Assembly: GCA_027061805.1 (NCBI GenBank)
Contig: JAMOWA010000047.1
Location: forward strand, 62,001-126,000
Direction: 5' to 3'
DNA from: Thermoanaerobaculia bacterium
GTDB lineage: Bacteria > Acidobacteriota > Thermoanaerobaculia > Thermoanaerobaculales > Sulfomarinibacteraceae
Length of the DNA: 64,000 bases
The notes beneath the pieces are model-generated. The model saw only the letters and a list, made by a program, of their open reading frames with translations. It ran no database searches and had not been told where the DNA came from. Made by a program: the position numbers and the translations under genes. Below, in pieces: positions 1-9,300 of this stretch (position 1 is the stretch's first letter; the number at the start of each line of letters is the position of its first letter).

Positions 1-5
1 CCGTC

Positions 6-2336
6 GTGAGGTCTACCGTCGCCACACTCCAGGATGACCTCTTTCCATCCCATGGTGACACCGGGGAGGCGTGGCTCCCCGGTCTTCCCATTCCTCCCTG
101 GGAAATGGGAGAGGATGCTCCCCAGGCCTGGCTCGAGAAGCTGAGCACCGCATGGCTCTACATTCTCGTGGCGCTCGACGTGGAGCTCCTGCGATACCGG
201 CACATCCGTGAGACCGTGCAACCAGGCAATCGACAGCCAGGCGATCACGATCCCGGATCCCGGGAACACGATGGGGTGGTCCACAGAGAGCTCATGAGAC
301 TCTGGGACCTCACCGCGAGGACCTTCCGGGGCTGGATGTGGGCCAGGAAGAACGGGATTGCCGGTGCCTCCACCGGTTTCCGGGTCGCCCTGATGCGGGA
401 AGTCCTGGCAGGTCGGCCACCCTCGAACGGAACCTCGATCTTCAGAGGTGGAACCGGTACCGCAAACCATCGTTGCTTCCATCTCTCCATCGATTCTCTC
501 TGGCTCCAGATGTACCTCGTGGAATCGATCACGCGCAACATGGATCTCGTCGAGATCATCCGGGACCACTTTCCGGATCGCCATCTCGCCGTGGTCTTCC
601 TCCGGCGCTTTGCCGCGCTGGGTGCTCACCTGCTCTGGTCCTTGCTGCGAGAGGAGGAGTCGGGTGGCGACCTTCCCCTGCCCGAGCTTCCCCGCGCAAT
701 CTCCGGCACCACCGAGGGCGGTGATGGGGAACGGAACAGGCCGGGAGCGAGGTCCGTTCATGCACCTTCCCCGGGCGCCGGGCGGGCATCATCGGGCCAG
801 CTGGTCTTCGGGCGGGGTGTCGCTCCCGTGGGTATCGAGGAGTACACCGACGCGCTGATCGAGATGGTGGATGTGTACACCCACAACATCATCGAGCTCC
901 CCTTCGAGATCCACGTGGGACGCTTTCTTCGCTGGTTCCTCGAATCCCAGGGACCCCTCTACCTGCTCAAGCCCCACTACCGCGACCATCTCTACCACGT
1001 GATCGATGTGTTCCTCCTGGGTGATTTCCTCCTCGGGTGTCGCCTCGGACGGGAACGGAGCCGCGTCCGTGATGTCCTGGAAACCCTGCTGGAGCGTGCG
1101 GCGGTCGGGGCAGACGGAAACGGGAAGGATGAGACAGCCACGGTGACGTTTCCCGATCTCAGGAAGAACTGGTGCGTGGCGGGGCTCTTCCACGACATGG
1201 GCTATCCCATGCTCCTCCACCGCGAGCTGGCGGGGAAGGAGCCCGAATCGCTTGTCGGAGAGACGCTCCAGCAGTTCGTCCGCCAGATCCGCAACGCCTT
1301 CCAGGGAAAGGCGGAAGAGCTCGAACAGAGGATCCGTGAGGCGTTCTCGGAGCTCCACGAGAACGAAGCCGGTGCGGCCACCGACCACGGCGTGCTCAGT
1401 GCCCTGATGGTCCGGGACCACATGCGGCGGATCCAGTGGCCGGCCTCGGAACGGCGTCTGGTGGAGGAGTTCGAGCCTGCCCTGACGGCCATCTACCTCC
1501 ACAACCTCCAGAACCGCGTGGTTCGCATCCAGGACGCACCGCTGACCTACCTTCTGGCCTTCTGCGACGAGGTCCAGGACTGGGGCCGGCGAAAGGTGGC
1601 GCCGGACGGCGTCTCGCGGGACGTCACGTGGGCGATCACGGACCCGGCCAACTGGCAGCTGCGTTCGGTGCCGGTCCTGGGGGACCTCCGGCTCGTCGTG
1701 GAGGGGGTCTCCGGACACGACGTGGTGCTGCCCGGTCCGGCCGGCGAGACGGTGCCCTCCCCAGGCCGTCGGGGGGACGGAGTGGGTGCCGGCGAGCATG
1801 ATGTGGTCATCGAGATGTACCAGGTGTACCGGCCCACCAGCACGGAGCTTCTCAACCCGCTCTTCCTGTGGATCTCCAAGGCCCAGAACCTCGAGCGTCT
1901 TGACGCCCGCGATGCTCCGTGGCGGCCCCGTCTGGTCCTCGTGACCGCCGTACCGAGGCACCTCCAGCGCATGGAGCTGACCTACCTCGAGCTGCTCTCG
2001 AGGATCAGCGGCCGGGCCGAGGAGCTCAACCTGCAACGCTTCGTCCACCACCTGATCCGTCTCCGGCGGGAGACCCAGGAGGCGTGGCGGCGGGGTGCCA
2101 CCCGGGGAGCGACGCCGCCGGTCTCTCCTGCGCTGGGGGGGCTCGATGGCCACGAGTGGGACTGGGTGGTGCTCGACCAGCGCCGGCTCGCCGAGGATCT
2201 TCCGCTCCGGAGCTTCGGCACCACCGCCGGTGCCCGGCGCCTCCTCGAGGTCGAACAGCAGGTCATCCGGGAGGCCACGGAGCGGTACCGTTACCAGGCG
2301 CGAAGCCTGTGGCCCCTGGCCACCAGGAAGGCGTGA
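6..2336 (+). CDS. HD-domain protein (putative metal-dependent phosphohydrolase), first gene of an HD-HK-REC-HD operon
   Basis: The C-terminal half carries an HD-type metal site. A YRDHLYHVIDV segment lies near residues 322-333, the HD doublet (GLFHDMGY) near 396, a histidine in AIYLHNLQ near 498, and an aspartate in AFCDEVQDWG near 521. The N-terminal ~270 residues are helical and match no family I know, including a stretch with SIDSLWLQMYLVE. It lacks the GYP signature of c-di-GMP phosphodiesterases, so the substrate is unknown. The GTG at position 6 is the first start visible, but the frame is open to the window edge, so the true start may lie upstream. It is followed after 2 bases by the sensor gene. 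The 1169-aa protein at 6386 is a paralogue over the same two regions. HD assignment is firm; function is not. Confidence 0.85.
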   Translation: MRSTVATLQDDLFPSHGDTGEAWLPGLPIPPWEMGEDAPQAWLEKLSTAWLYILVALDVELLRYRHIRETVQPGNRQPGDHDPGSREHDGVVHRELMRLWDLTARTFRGWMWARKNGIAGASTGFRVALMREVLAGRPPSNGTSIFRGGTGTANHRCFHLSIDSLWLQMYLVESITRNMDLVEIIRDHFPDRHLAVVFLRRFAALGAHLLWSLLREEESGGDLPLPELPRAISGTTEGGDGERNRPGARSVHAPSPGAGRASSGQLVFGRGVAPVGIEEYTDALIEMVDVYTHNIIELPFEIHVGRFLRWFLESQGPLYLLKPHYRDHLYHVIDVFLLGDFLLGCRLGRERSRVRDVLETLLERAAVGADGNGKDETATVTFPDLRKNWCVAGLFHDMGYPMLLHRELAGKEPESLVGETLQQFVRQIRNAFQGKAEELEQRIREAFSELHENEAGAATDHGVLSALMVRDHMRRIQWPASERRLVEEFEPALTAIYLHNLQNRVVRIQDAPLTYLLAFCDEVQDWGRRKVAPDGVSRDVTWAITDPANWQLRSVPVLGDLRLVVEGVSGHDVVLPGPAGETVPSPGRRGDGVGAGEHDVVIEMYQVYRPTSTELLNPLFLWISKAQNLERLDARDAPWRPRLVLVTAVPRHLQRMELTYLELLSRISGRAEELNLQRFVHHLIRLRRETQEAWRRGATRGATPPVSPALGGLDGHEWDWVVLDQRRLAEDLPLRSFGTTAGARRLLEVEQQVIREATERYRYQARSLWPLATRKA

Positions 2337-2338
2337 GG

Positions 2339-5300
2339 ATGAGCGAGGCGTTGCGACCGCCCTGGTGGGAGGAGGCCGGCAGGCTCGAGCCGCTCGTGGT
2401 GGAGATCTCCGGGCAGGAGATCCGGTCCCTGGCCGAGGAGCTTGCACTGCTGACGGGACTGGAGAGTGTCGTCTTCTCTGTCCGGGAGAGATCACGGAAT
2501 GTCGCCTGGGGGTTCGAGCTTCACGTTCCGGAACATGCCGTTGCTGTTGCCCCGGGCCGGGGCGAGGCGCAACGCGAGCGGGAGCGCGGCTGGAAGAACG
2601 TGCACCTGGGGCTCCTGCGCGGGGTCCGTGTGGACGGGCCGGTCCAGGTTCCCGGCATGGCCGAGGGAGCGGAACCTCTCTGGCTGGCCAGGTTCGAGCT
2701 GGACGGCACGGAGCTTCTGCGGTGCGGCGTGGTGGCGCCTGAGGATCCGGGAGACCTCCTGCGAAGGACGGGGACGCAGCTGCTCGGGCGTCGCCTGGAG
2801 ACTCTGGTGTGGGACCGCATCGAGACGGTCTGGCAGAAACGGCTCCGAGACAATCCTGAAGCCGAAGCCGATGGTGCGGAAACCACGCCCGGGCACGAGG
2901 AGGACCGGAACGACCTCGAGCTCCGTCGCCGCCTCGACCACCTGGCCCGGGAGACGGCACGCCTGCTGGGCTGTGACGGTGCCGGTCTCTTCACATGGCG
3001 CGAGGCCCGGAGCGGCTACGTCCTGGACGGGTACTTCGGGCCCGAGATGGAGGAGCGATACGGATCCGCCGTGGACGCTCCCCAAGGCGTTTCGAGCTGG
3101 TGGTTCCACGCGGCGGGCGATCCTTCGCTGGTCCGTTCTGCCGGGGGCATCGACGGTCACGGTGAGGGGGAGCCGGTCGTGCTGTGGCGCCGGGACGAGG
3201 CGGGAGACCCACGGCCCAACCCGGCAGCCGTCCGGGAGTTCGACACGCGCCATTCCGAGACGCCCCTCGCGGCGGCCATCGTGGCCCGATTGAACCTCGA
3301 GAAGGAGCCGCTTCGGCCGGTGCTCATGGTCTTCGGGACCGGGGGATCCGCCTGGAGCCGGTGGACGGGACGGCTCCACGAGGCATGGCGGCTCCGGGAT
3401 GGGGAGCACCGGATGGAGCTCGGGACGATCGAACGGGTCCACGCCTCCATGCTCGACCGGTTCGAGGACGAGCTGGCCCGGATCCTGGCCGAACGCCAGG
3501 ACCGGCAGCGATGGCGGGTGATCCGGACGGGCGCTGCCTGGCGGGTGGAGAATGCCTCTCCCGAGGAGGAGGGACGCGAGATCCTTTGCGGCATCCGGGA
3601 CCTTGCAGGTGCCTGGTCGGGCACGCTGTGGGCCCTCCACGAGGGCCGGCGCAGGGCTCTGGCACTCCTTCACCCGCTGGGTGATCCGCACGGGAGCTTC
3701 AAGTGGCACGTGCCGCCAGAAACCAGTGGCCTCGAATGGATCCTGGAGAGGGTGAAGGAATCGGGTCGCCGGATCGGATTCACCCGCTTCGAGTACCGTG
3801 ACCGGGGGTGGCAGAAGCGCTTCGAGGGCGATACCGAGTGGAGCGATGCCGCCGCGAACACCGTGCGTTGGCTGGATGAGCACGCCGTGTCGGCTGCCGG
3901 GGGGGAGAGGGAGGGGTCCGGGGGTACGACCGGTCCGGGTGGGGAACGGGCAAGGGTCCCCGTGACCATCGGCTGTGCCGCCCTGGAGCGTGGTGGACAG
4001 CGGGTGGGGGCCCTGACCCTGGCCTGGCGCCATCCTCCTCTCGATCGTGAGGAGCTGGATGGGTTGCTTCAGCCGGTCCTCGATGCGGTGGGGGCCTCGA
4101 TCGGTCTCCTCGTGGCGCTCGAGGAGGAGCGGAAACATGCGGCACGTGAACGAGAGCTCGACAATAAGATCAACACCGTCTTCCAGAAATGGTTGAGCGA
4201 TGTCCGGAACGGCAGGGTGAAAGGTGCGCTCGCCCGTGCTCCCGAATCGTTCATGACTGCCGCCGCCAAGGCGCTGTCAGAGGCTGCGGATCGCAGCCTT
4301 CACTTCTGCCGCTACGAGCGCTGGAACCACGATGACGTGGAGCGTGGCGGTCCGAGGGACCCGGTGGTGCGATGCCTTGCGCCAGTGGGGGATACCGAGC
4401 CGATCGATCTGGACACGAAGCTGGTCGATGATCTCGTGAAGGCGGCCGCCGATGCCGTGGAGGGCGAGGTTCCCGAGCCGCTTGATATCGAGATCAACAC
4501 CGGTGAGGAAGATGGGACCCCGGATGAATCCCGAGAGGGATCAGCTCCCATCCTGGCGATGGCCTTCCCCGCCGTGGTGGGTGGCCGGATCAGTGGATTT
4601 CTCGCCGTGGAGGGAGACCCTGACGATCTCTTCCGGGAGGTCTCCACCTGGCAGAGCGTGGCGCTGACCCTGGGCCACACGGCAGACCTGATCCGGCGCA
4701 ACGTCTACAGGATGCTCGACCGCGACGTCGCCCCGCAGATCTTCCGCGCCCTCCAGAGAGCCGCGAGCTCACGCCGGAAGGTGGGCGTGGTGGCCCGTGA
4801 GCTGGCTGCCGGGGCGAGAGAGGTCCTGGACGCCCGGTGGACCGCGGTCCTCATGCCCGCGGTCTCGGGCCGTGTCCGGTCCCGGGCGGTCAGCGGAGCT
4901 CCGACGGGGGAGCCCGTGGAGGCGAGCCGGAGCTGGGGTCCCCTCGAGCTCACTTCGAGTCGGGAACAGAACTGGTGCTGTGCCTTCGACCCGGCACGTC
5001 CTGGAAAGGGAGGGCCCAGGATTCCCGGGCCACCCTCCGGTCCGACCGCCGGGCTCGTGGCGCCCCTCCGGTCGCCCGGAGGGCTCCACGGCTGGCTGCT
5101 GGCCGTGGCGGAACATTCATGGAGCCTCGATGCCGCCCGGATCCTCGAGGCGCTGACCCTCCGTGCAGCACCCCTTCTTGCTCACACCCTCGAGATGGAC
5201 CGGCTGTTCATCGCGCTGGCCAGCACCCAGCACGCCACGCGCTCGGCCTGGCAGCAGGCCCACGGAGGGCTGGACAGGCTCGAACTCCGGCTCGAACACC

Positions 5301-5896
5301 TCCGGGCGGTGGATGGAGACATGCAGTCGGCGCTCGCCATGCTCGACGAGGGGCTGGATCGCGCGGGGGCCCGGATGGCCTCGGCGCTCTACCTCGCCAC
5401 GGCCGGTGAGACGGAGGCGTCGGGTGGGCGGGGGACCGCCCCGTCGTTCAATCAGCTCCTCCGTGACGTGGCCCGGATGTACCGGATCATGGCGGAGGAC
5501 CGGGACACGACGATCGAGCTGGAGGTGGATCCCGGGTACATCCCGGTTCCCGGCGATCCCCTGCTCGTGCAGCTGATCGTGGAGAATCTTGTGGAGAACG
5601 CCATCAAGTACGCCCGTCGGGAGGGCAGGGTGTGGGCCCGGCTGAGGCGGCGTGCAAGCCATGCCGTTCTCGAGGTCGGGGACGAGGGGCAGGCCTTCCC
5701 GCCCGAAACCTGGGAGCGTTACCTCGAGCCGTTCGCCCGGATCGACGCCGGCCAGGGCGGCTTCGGTGTGGGGCTCTGGGTCGCGGCCGACTGCTGCCGC
5801 CGCCTGGGGGCCACCCTGGAGGCTCCCGTCTCGGAGGAGATGCCGGAAGGTTTCCACCGGGTCGTGATGACCGTGCATTTCATCTTGGGGAGGTGA
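2339..5896 (+). CDS. Multi-GAF sensor with C-terminal histidine-kinase-like ATPase
   Basis: A 1185-aa soluble protein with no clear membrane segment. GAF-like regions are suggested around residues 195-340, 600-790 and 800-950. A helical stretch near 955-1020 could be the dimerisation domain, with a histidine in STQHATRSAW but no classical H-box. The ATPase domain has a good N-box (VENLVENAIKYAR, near 1084), a degenerate G1 box (DEGQAF, near 1114) and GGFGVGLWVA near 1140. I therefore read it as an atypical histidine kinase whose phosphotransfer may be weak or absent. ATG at 2339 is chosen because it sits 2 bases after the upstream stop; the frame extends further upstream only inside the HD gene. 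The downstream receiver-like gene overlaps or abuts the stop. Confidence 0.85.
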   Translation: MSEALRPPWWEEAGRLEPLVVEISGQEIRSLAEELALLTGLESVVFSVRERSRNVAWGFELHVPEHAVAVAPGRGEAQRERERGWKNVHLGLLRGVRVDGPVQVPGMAEGAEPLWLARFELDGTELLRCGVVAPEDPGDLLRRTGTQLLGRRLETLVWDRIETVWQKRLRDNPEAEADGAETTPGHEEDRNDLELRRRLDHLARETARLLGCDGAGLFTWREARSGYVLDGYFGPEMEERYGSAVDAPQGVSSWWFHAAGDPSLVRSAGGIDGHGEGEPVVLWRRDEAGDPRPNPAAVREFDTRHSETPLAAAIVARLNLEKEPLRPVLMVFGTGGSAWSRWTGRLHEAWRLRDGEHRMELGTIERVHASMLDRFEDELARILAERQDRQRWRVIRTGAAWRVENASPEEEGREILCGIRDLAGAWSGTLWALHEGRRRALALLHPLGDPHGSFKWHVPPETSGLEWILERVKESGRRIGFTRFEYRDRGWQKRFEGDTEWSDAAANTVRWLDEHAVSAAGGEREGSGGTTGPGGERARVPVTIGCAALERGGQRVGALTLAWRHPPLDREELDGLLQPVLDAVGASIGLLVALEEERKHAARERELDNKINTVFQKWLSDVRNGRVKGALARAPESFMTAAAKALSEAADRSLHFCRYERWNHDDVERGGPRDPVVRCLAPVGDTEPIDLDTKLVDDLVKAAADAVEGEVPEPLDIEINTGEEDGTPDESREGSAPILAMAFPAVVGGRISGFLAVEGDPDDLFREVSTWQSVALTLGHTADLIRRNVYRMLDRDVAPQIFRALQRAASSRRKVGVVARELAAGAREVLDARWTAVLMPAVSGRVRSRAVSGAPTGEPVEASRSWGPLELTSSREQNWCCAFDPARPGKGGPRIPGPPSGPTAGLVAPLRSPGGLHGWLLAVAEHSWSLDAARILEALTLRAAPLLAHTLEMDRLFIALASTQHATRSAWQQAHGGLDRLELRLEHLRAVDGDMQSALAMLDEGLDRAGARMASALYLATAGETEASGGRGTAPSFNQLLRDVARMYRIMAEDRDTTIELEVDPGYIPVPGDPLLVQLIVENLVENAIKYARREGRVWARLRRRASHAVLEVGDEGQAFPPETWERYLEPFARIDAGQGGFGVGLWVAADCCRRLGATLEAPVSEEMPEGFHRVVMTVHFILGR

Positions 5897-5901
5897 TGGC
5901 C

Positions 5902-6384
5902 ATGGCACAGCGCAACGGGCGTACGAGAGTCAGGGTAGGTGTTCTCGAGGACGAACGGAGTAATGCGCGCGTGTGGCTTCGCTGGCTTGACGGGGAACGG
6001 GGCTGGGCGGAGCCCGAAGACACAAACTTCACGACCCTGGCCGAGGCCGTGGACTGGATCGGGAGCCAGCCTGATGCCAGCTGGCTGCTGACCGTCGATC
6101 TCGATCTCGGGGAGGGTGGGGTTCCTGACGAACTCGAGAATACCCGGGAGGCTCTGGAATCCGAGGACCCCCTGCTTGCCCGGCTGGAAGGTGCCGTGCT
6201 GCTCCGATGGCTGCAAGAGTCGGACCTTCTCGGCCACGTCTTGGTGGTGACGGGCATCGCCTACGGCTCCCTCCAGGAGTGGCTGGATACCCTTGGCGTC
6301 TCGTACAGGATGAAGCCCGTCCGGGCGCGGCACATCGTCCAGGCCCTCCGGGAGCTCTGGAGCGGCCTGCATCGGGAGGGGTGA
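5902..6384 (+). CDS. Stand-alone receiver-like (REC) protein
   Basis: About 160 aa with the four landmark receiver positions: an acidic pair in VGVLEDE (near 15), a candidate phospho-acceptor aspartate in LLTVDLDLGEG (near 65), a threonine in VLVVTGI (near 115), and a lysine in YRMKPV (near 137). Roughly 30 charged residues between the acceptor strand and the next helix (GGVPDELENTREALESED) exceed a normal receiver loop. There is no output domain. ATG 5902 is preferred because GGAGGTGA ends 5 bases upstream; ATG 5896, overlapping the kinase stop as ATGA, would add two residues. It is probably the phosphorylation or binding partner of the sensor encoded just upstream. Homology is judged by motif spacing only. 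Confidence 0.75.
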   Translation: MAQRNGRTRVRVGVLEDERSNARVWLRWLDGERGWAEPEDTNFTTLAEAVDWIGSQPDASWLLTVDLDLGEGGVPDELENTREALESEDPLLARLEGAVLLRWLQESDLLGHVLVVTGIAYGSLQEWLDTLGVSYRMKPVRARHIVQALRELWSGLHREG

Positions 6385-6385
6385 G

Positions 6386-9300
6386 ATGACGCACGGACCC
6401 GGACTCTGGCTTTCCAGGAATCAGCTCACGCTCCTTGCCGCCGACCTTGGGGATGTCCGGACACTCGAGGAGTTCATCGACAGGACTGCCGACTGGGCGA
6501 GGGATGAGGTCGCCGTGGGGGATCCGTGGGCCGTCTGGATGGACGCGTACCCTCCCCAGGCCGGAGACGGCGAGGACAGCGAGCCCGAGGTGCTTCACTG
6601 GCGCGCTGGCGCTCCACTCGAATCGAGATCGGATTGGAAGGGAGCTATCGATTGCTTGCGGGAGCAGCGTCCCACAGGCGTGGTCGTTGAGAGCCCCACA
6701 ACGTTCGGGATGACGGGCCACGCTCCCAGCCAGGTTGCCCTGGTTTCGGTCGGCTGGCCTTCCGGAGACGGGTGGCCCCGGCTGGCGGTCCGTCTCATCC
6801 TGCCCCTGGCACTCCGGAACGAGACGGGAACATTGCTCGTCAGCCTGGTTTCTCAGGCACTCCGGCGTGTTTCGAGGCACCTTCGCCACAGGGCGATGAA
6901 CATGATCATCACCGACAGGTATTCTCGAGATGCGTTTGAAGACCAGATCCGGCTGGTTGCCAAGAGCGCCAGGGACGCCCTGCTCCTCGATCCGGAGCTG
7001 TTCACCCGTGGCCTGGAGACGCTGACACTGCACCTGGATTCCTACCTCCGGGAGACCTTCGGTGATGCCGCGGACGAGGTGTTCCTCGAGCGCCTTCGCC
7101 GGAGCCGGGAGATCATCGAGTGCTGCACGGACCCAGGGGAGGTCCGGAACGAGTACCCGCTCGTCGCCCGGACCCTGAGGGTGTGGGCGGATCTCCTGCA
7201 CCTTCGAGGCCTGATGATCGTTCCCCGGGGCGGGGACGGGACCTCCCGGCCGGAATGGATGAACATCATCCCCGGACCGTTTGGCCGTCTGCTTCCGAAG
7301 TCCGCCCTCCCCTGGCGCGACCTCTTCGGGGAGCTGCTTCTTGTCCACTGGATCGGAAACTTCGAGGCGGCCGCTCTCGCGCTGGGGCATCCCTGGTTCT
7401 CCGGTCGGCTGAAGAGACTCGGATGGTGGAAGGATCGAGATCTGAAGCCCGAGAAACCGGAAGATTTTGCCAATCTTGTCGTCCGACTTCTTGCCAGAGC
7501 AACGTTTCCCCATAATCCCCCGCCGGAGCTGCCGTTCGGGGCGCCAGAAGACGCCTCCGAGGATCCCCAAGACGAGGTGCTCAAGTTCTGGCGTGACGCC
7601 ATGCCGGGCCCAGGAACGCACGACGAGCTCCGATTCCTCCTCGGCCGGTGGATGATGGTGCAGCAGCTGGTGGAGCTCCAGCTGGTTGACGTCAACCACA
7701 GGGCGCTGGAGAGAATGGGGAATGAGGCGACGGTCTTGCGACGCGCCCTCGATCTGCTCTGGGAGCGGTCCGAGGCGTTCTTCCTCCGCTGGATGCTCTT
7801 CCATCGGCAGTGGAGCACGCCTGGTGGCGTCGACAGGAAGCACCGCGACGATGCGCGGAAACAGGCCGGGGCATGGCTCGATGGAGAGCCCGGGCCGCCG
7901 GAGCCGCCCGAGGACGGGAGCCCGGGCCTCGTGCTCCACGTGGACTCGCTGTGGACCAACCTGTACCTGCTGCACCGGATCTTCCGGCACTTCAGGCCCG
8001 ACGACGGCCCGGAGAGACGCTGGCGGCAGCTCGCGGCGGCATTCCCGGCAGAAGCTGCTCTCAGGACCTTCCTGCGGCACCTCTGCCGCGTGACCGTCTT
8101 CGTGCTCTGGCAGATCCTGCGGCAGGAGCGGAACCCCGAACGCTTCTGCCTGGTCCCGCCTTCCGTGGACCACGAGCCTCCTCGCGAGGAAAAGACGCCG
8201 GCACGCCCCTCTCCGGGCGACGCCCGTGGTGCCGCCGGAGATGGAGCTGGCGAGGACCGACGGACCGAGGCGGCATCGTTCGAGGAGAACGGACGGCGCG
8301 AGAATCCTCCCTGGGAGCTCTCGCCGTTCCACCAGCCGGTGGGGGCCGAACGTTATGCCCGCTCGCTCGTGCACCTGATGGATGTGTTCGGTCACGAGGT
8401 GCTCCACGTGGAGCGCGAGGTGGACATCGCGGGCTACATGGAGCGCATCATCGAGTCCGAGCTCCTTCTCCACGCGGTGTCGGACTACTACCGCGACCAC
8501 CTCTTCCACCTGGTGGATCTCTGCCTGCTGGGTGACTTCCTGCTGACCTCCCGCTCCTCCACGCGGCGGGGGCATCTCTTCCGGATCCTGATGCCCCCGC
8601 CCGAGGGCAATTCCGCATCCGGCGCCCGCTTCCACATCGACGAGGTCCGGCGCCAGTGGTTCGTGGCGGCGGTCTTCCACGACGTGGGGTACCTGTTTTC
8701 CCTTCTGGCCCGGTTGCCGGCAATGATGCTGGAGCACGAGCCGCCGAAGCATCACCGGCAGCTGATCGGCTCGCTGGAGCGGGTGCTCCGCGGGGAGGTC
8801 CGGGAGCTGGAGCGCAAGATCTCCGATCTGACCGGGCACCTCTCCACCGAGACCGTCGGCCTCGATCGTGGCGTGCAGTCGGCCGTCATCCTCTGGGATC
8901 ACCTCGTGAGGGCCGCACGCAACGGCAACGACGACGGGCAGCTCGTGCGGCGGTACCTGCCCTCGCTCCGCGCCATCTGCCAGCACAGCCTCGCCTCCGA
9001 ACCGATCCGGCAGGACACGAACCCGCTCTCGTACCTCATGGTCCTCTGCGACGAGCTCCAGGACTGGGGGAGAAACCGGGTGCGCGCCAGGGAGCTGCGC
9101 CGGTACACGGTGTTCAGGAGAGCCGATGACGCCAACTGGCAGGAGCGCCGGGTTCCCATCCTGACGGAACTCTTCTTTCCCATTCAGGCTCTTGAGGGCG
9201 ACGACTTCGTGCTGACGGTGGACCATTCGGGGACCACGCGGGGCGCGCAGCCCTCGTCCAGGTCTTCGCGGATCGTCTTCCGCATCGTCCAGGTGTACGG

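Noticed and set aside
1919-2338. N-terminal extension of the sensor kinase frame into the HD gene
   Set aside because: The extension overlaps conserved HD-gene coding sequence in another frame, while ATG 2339 has normal operon spacing.
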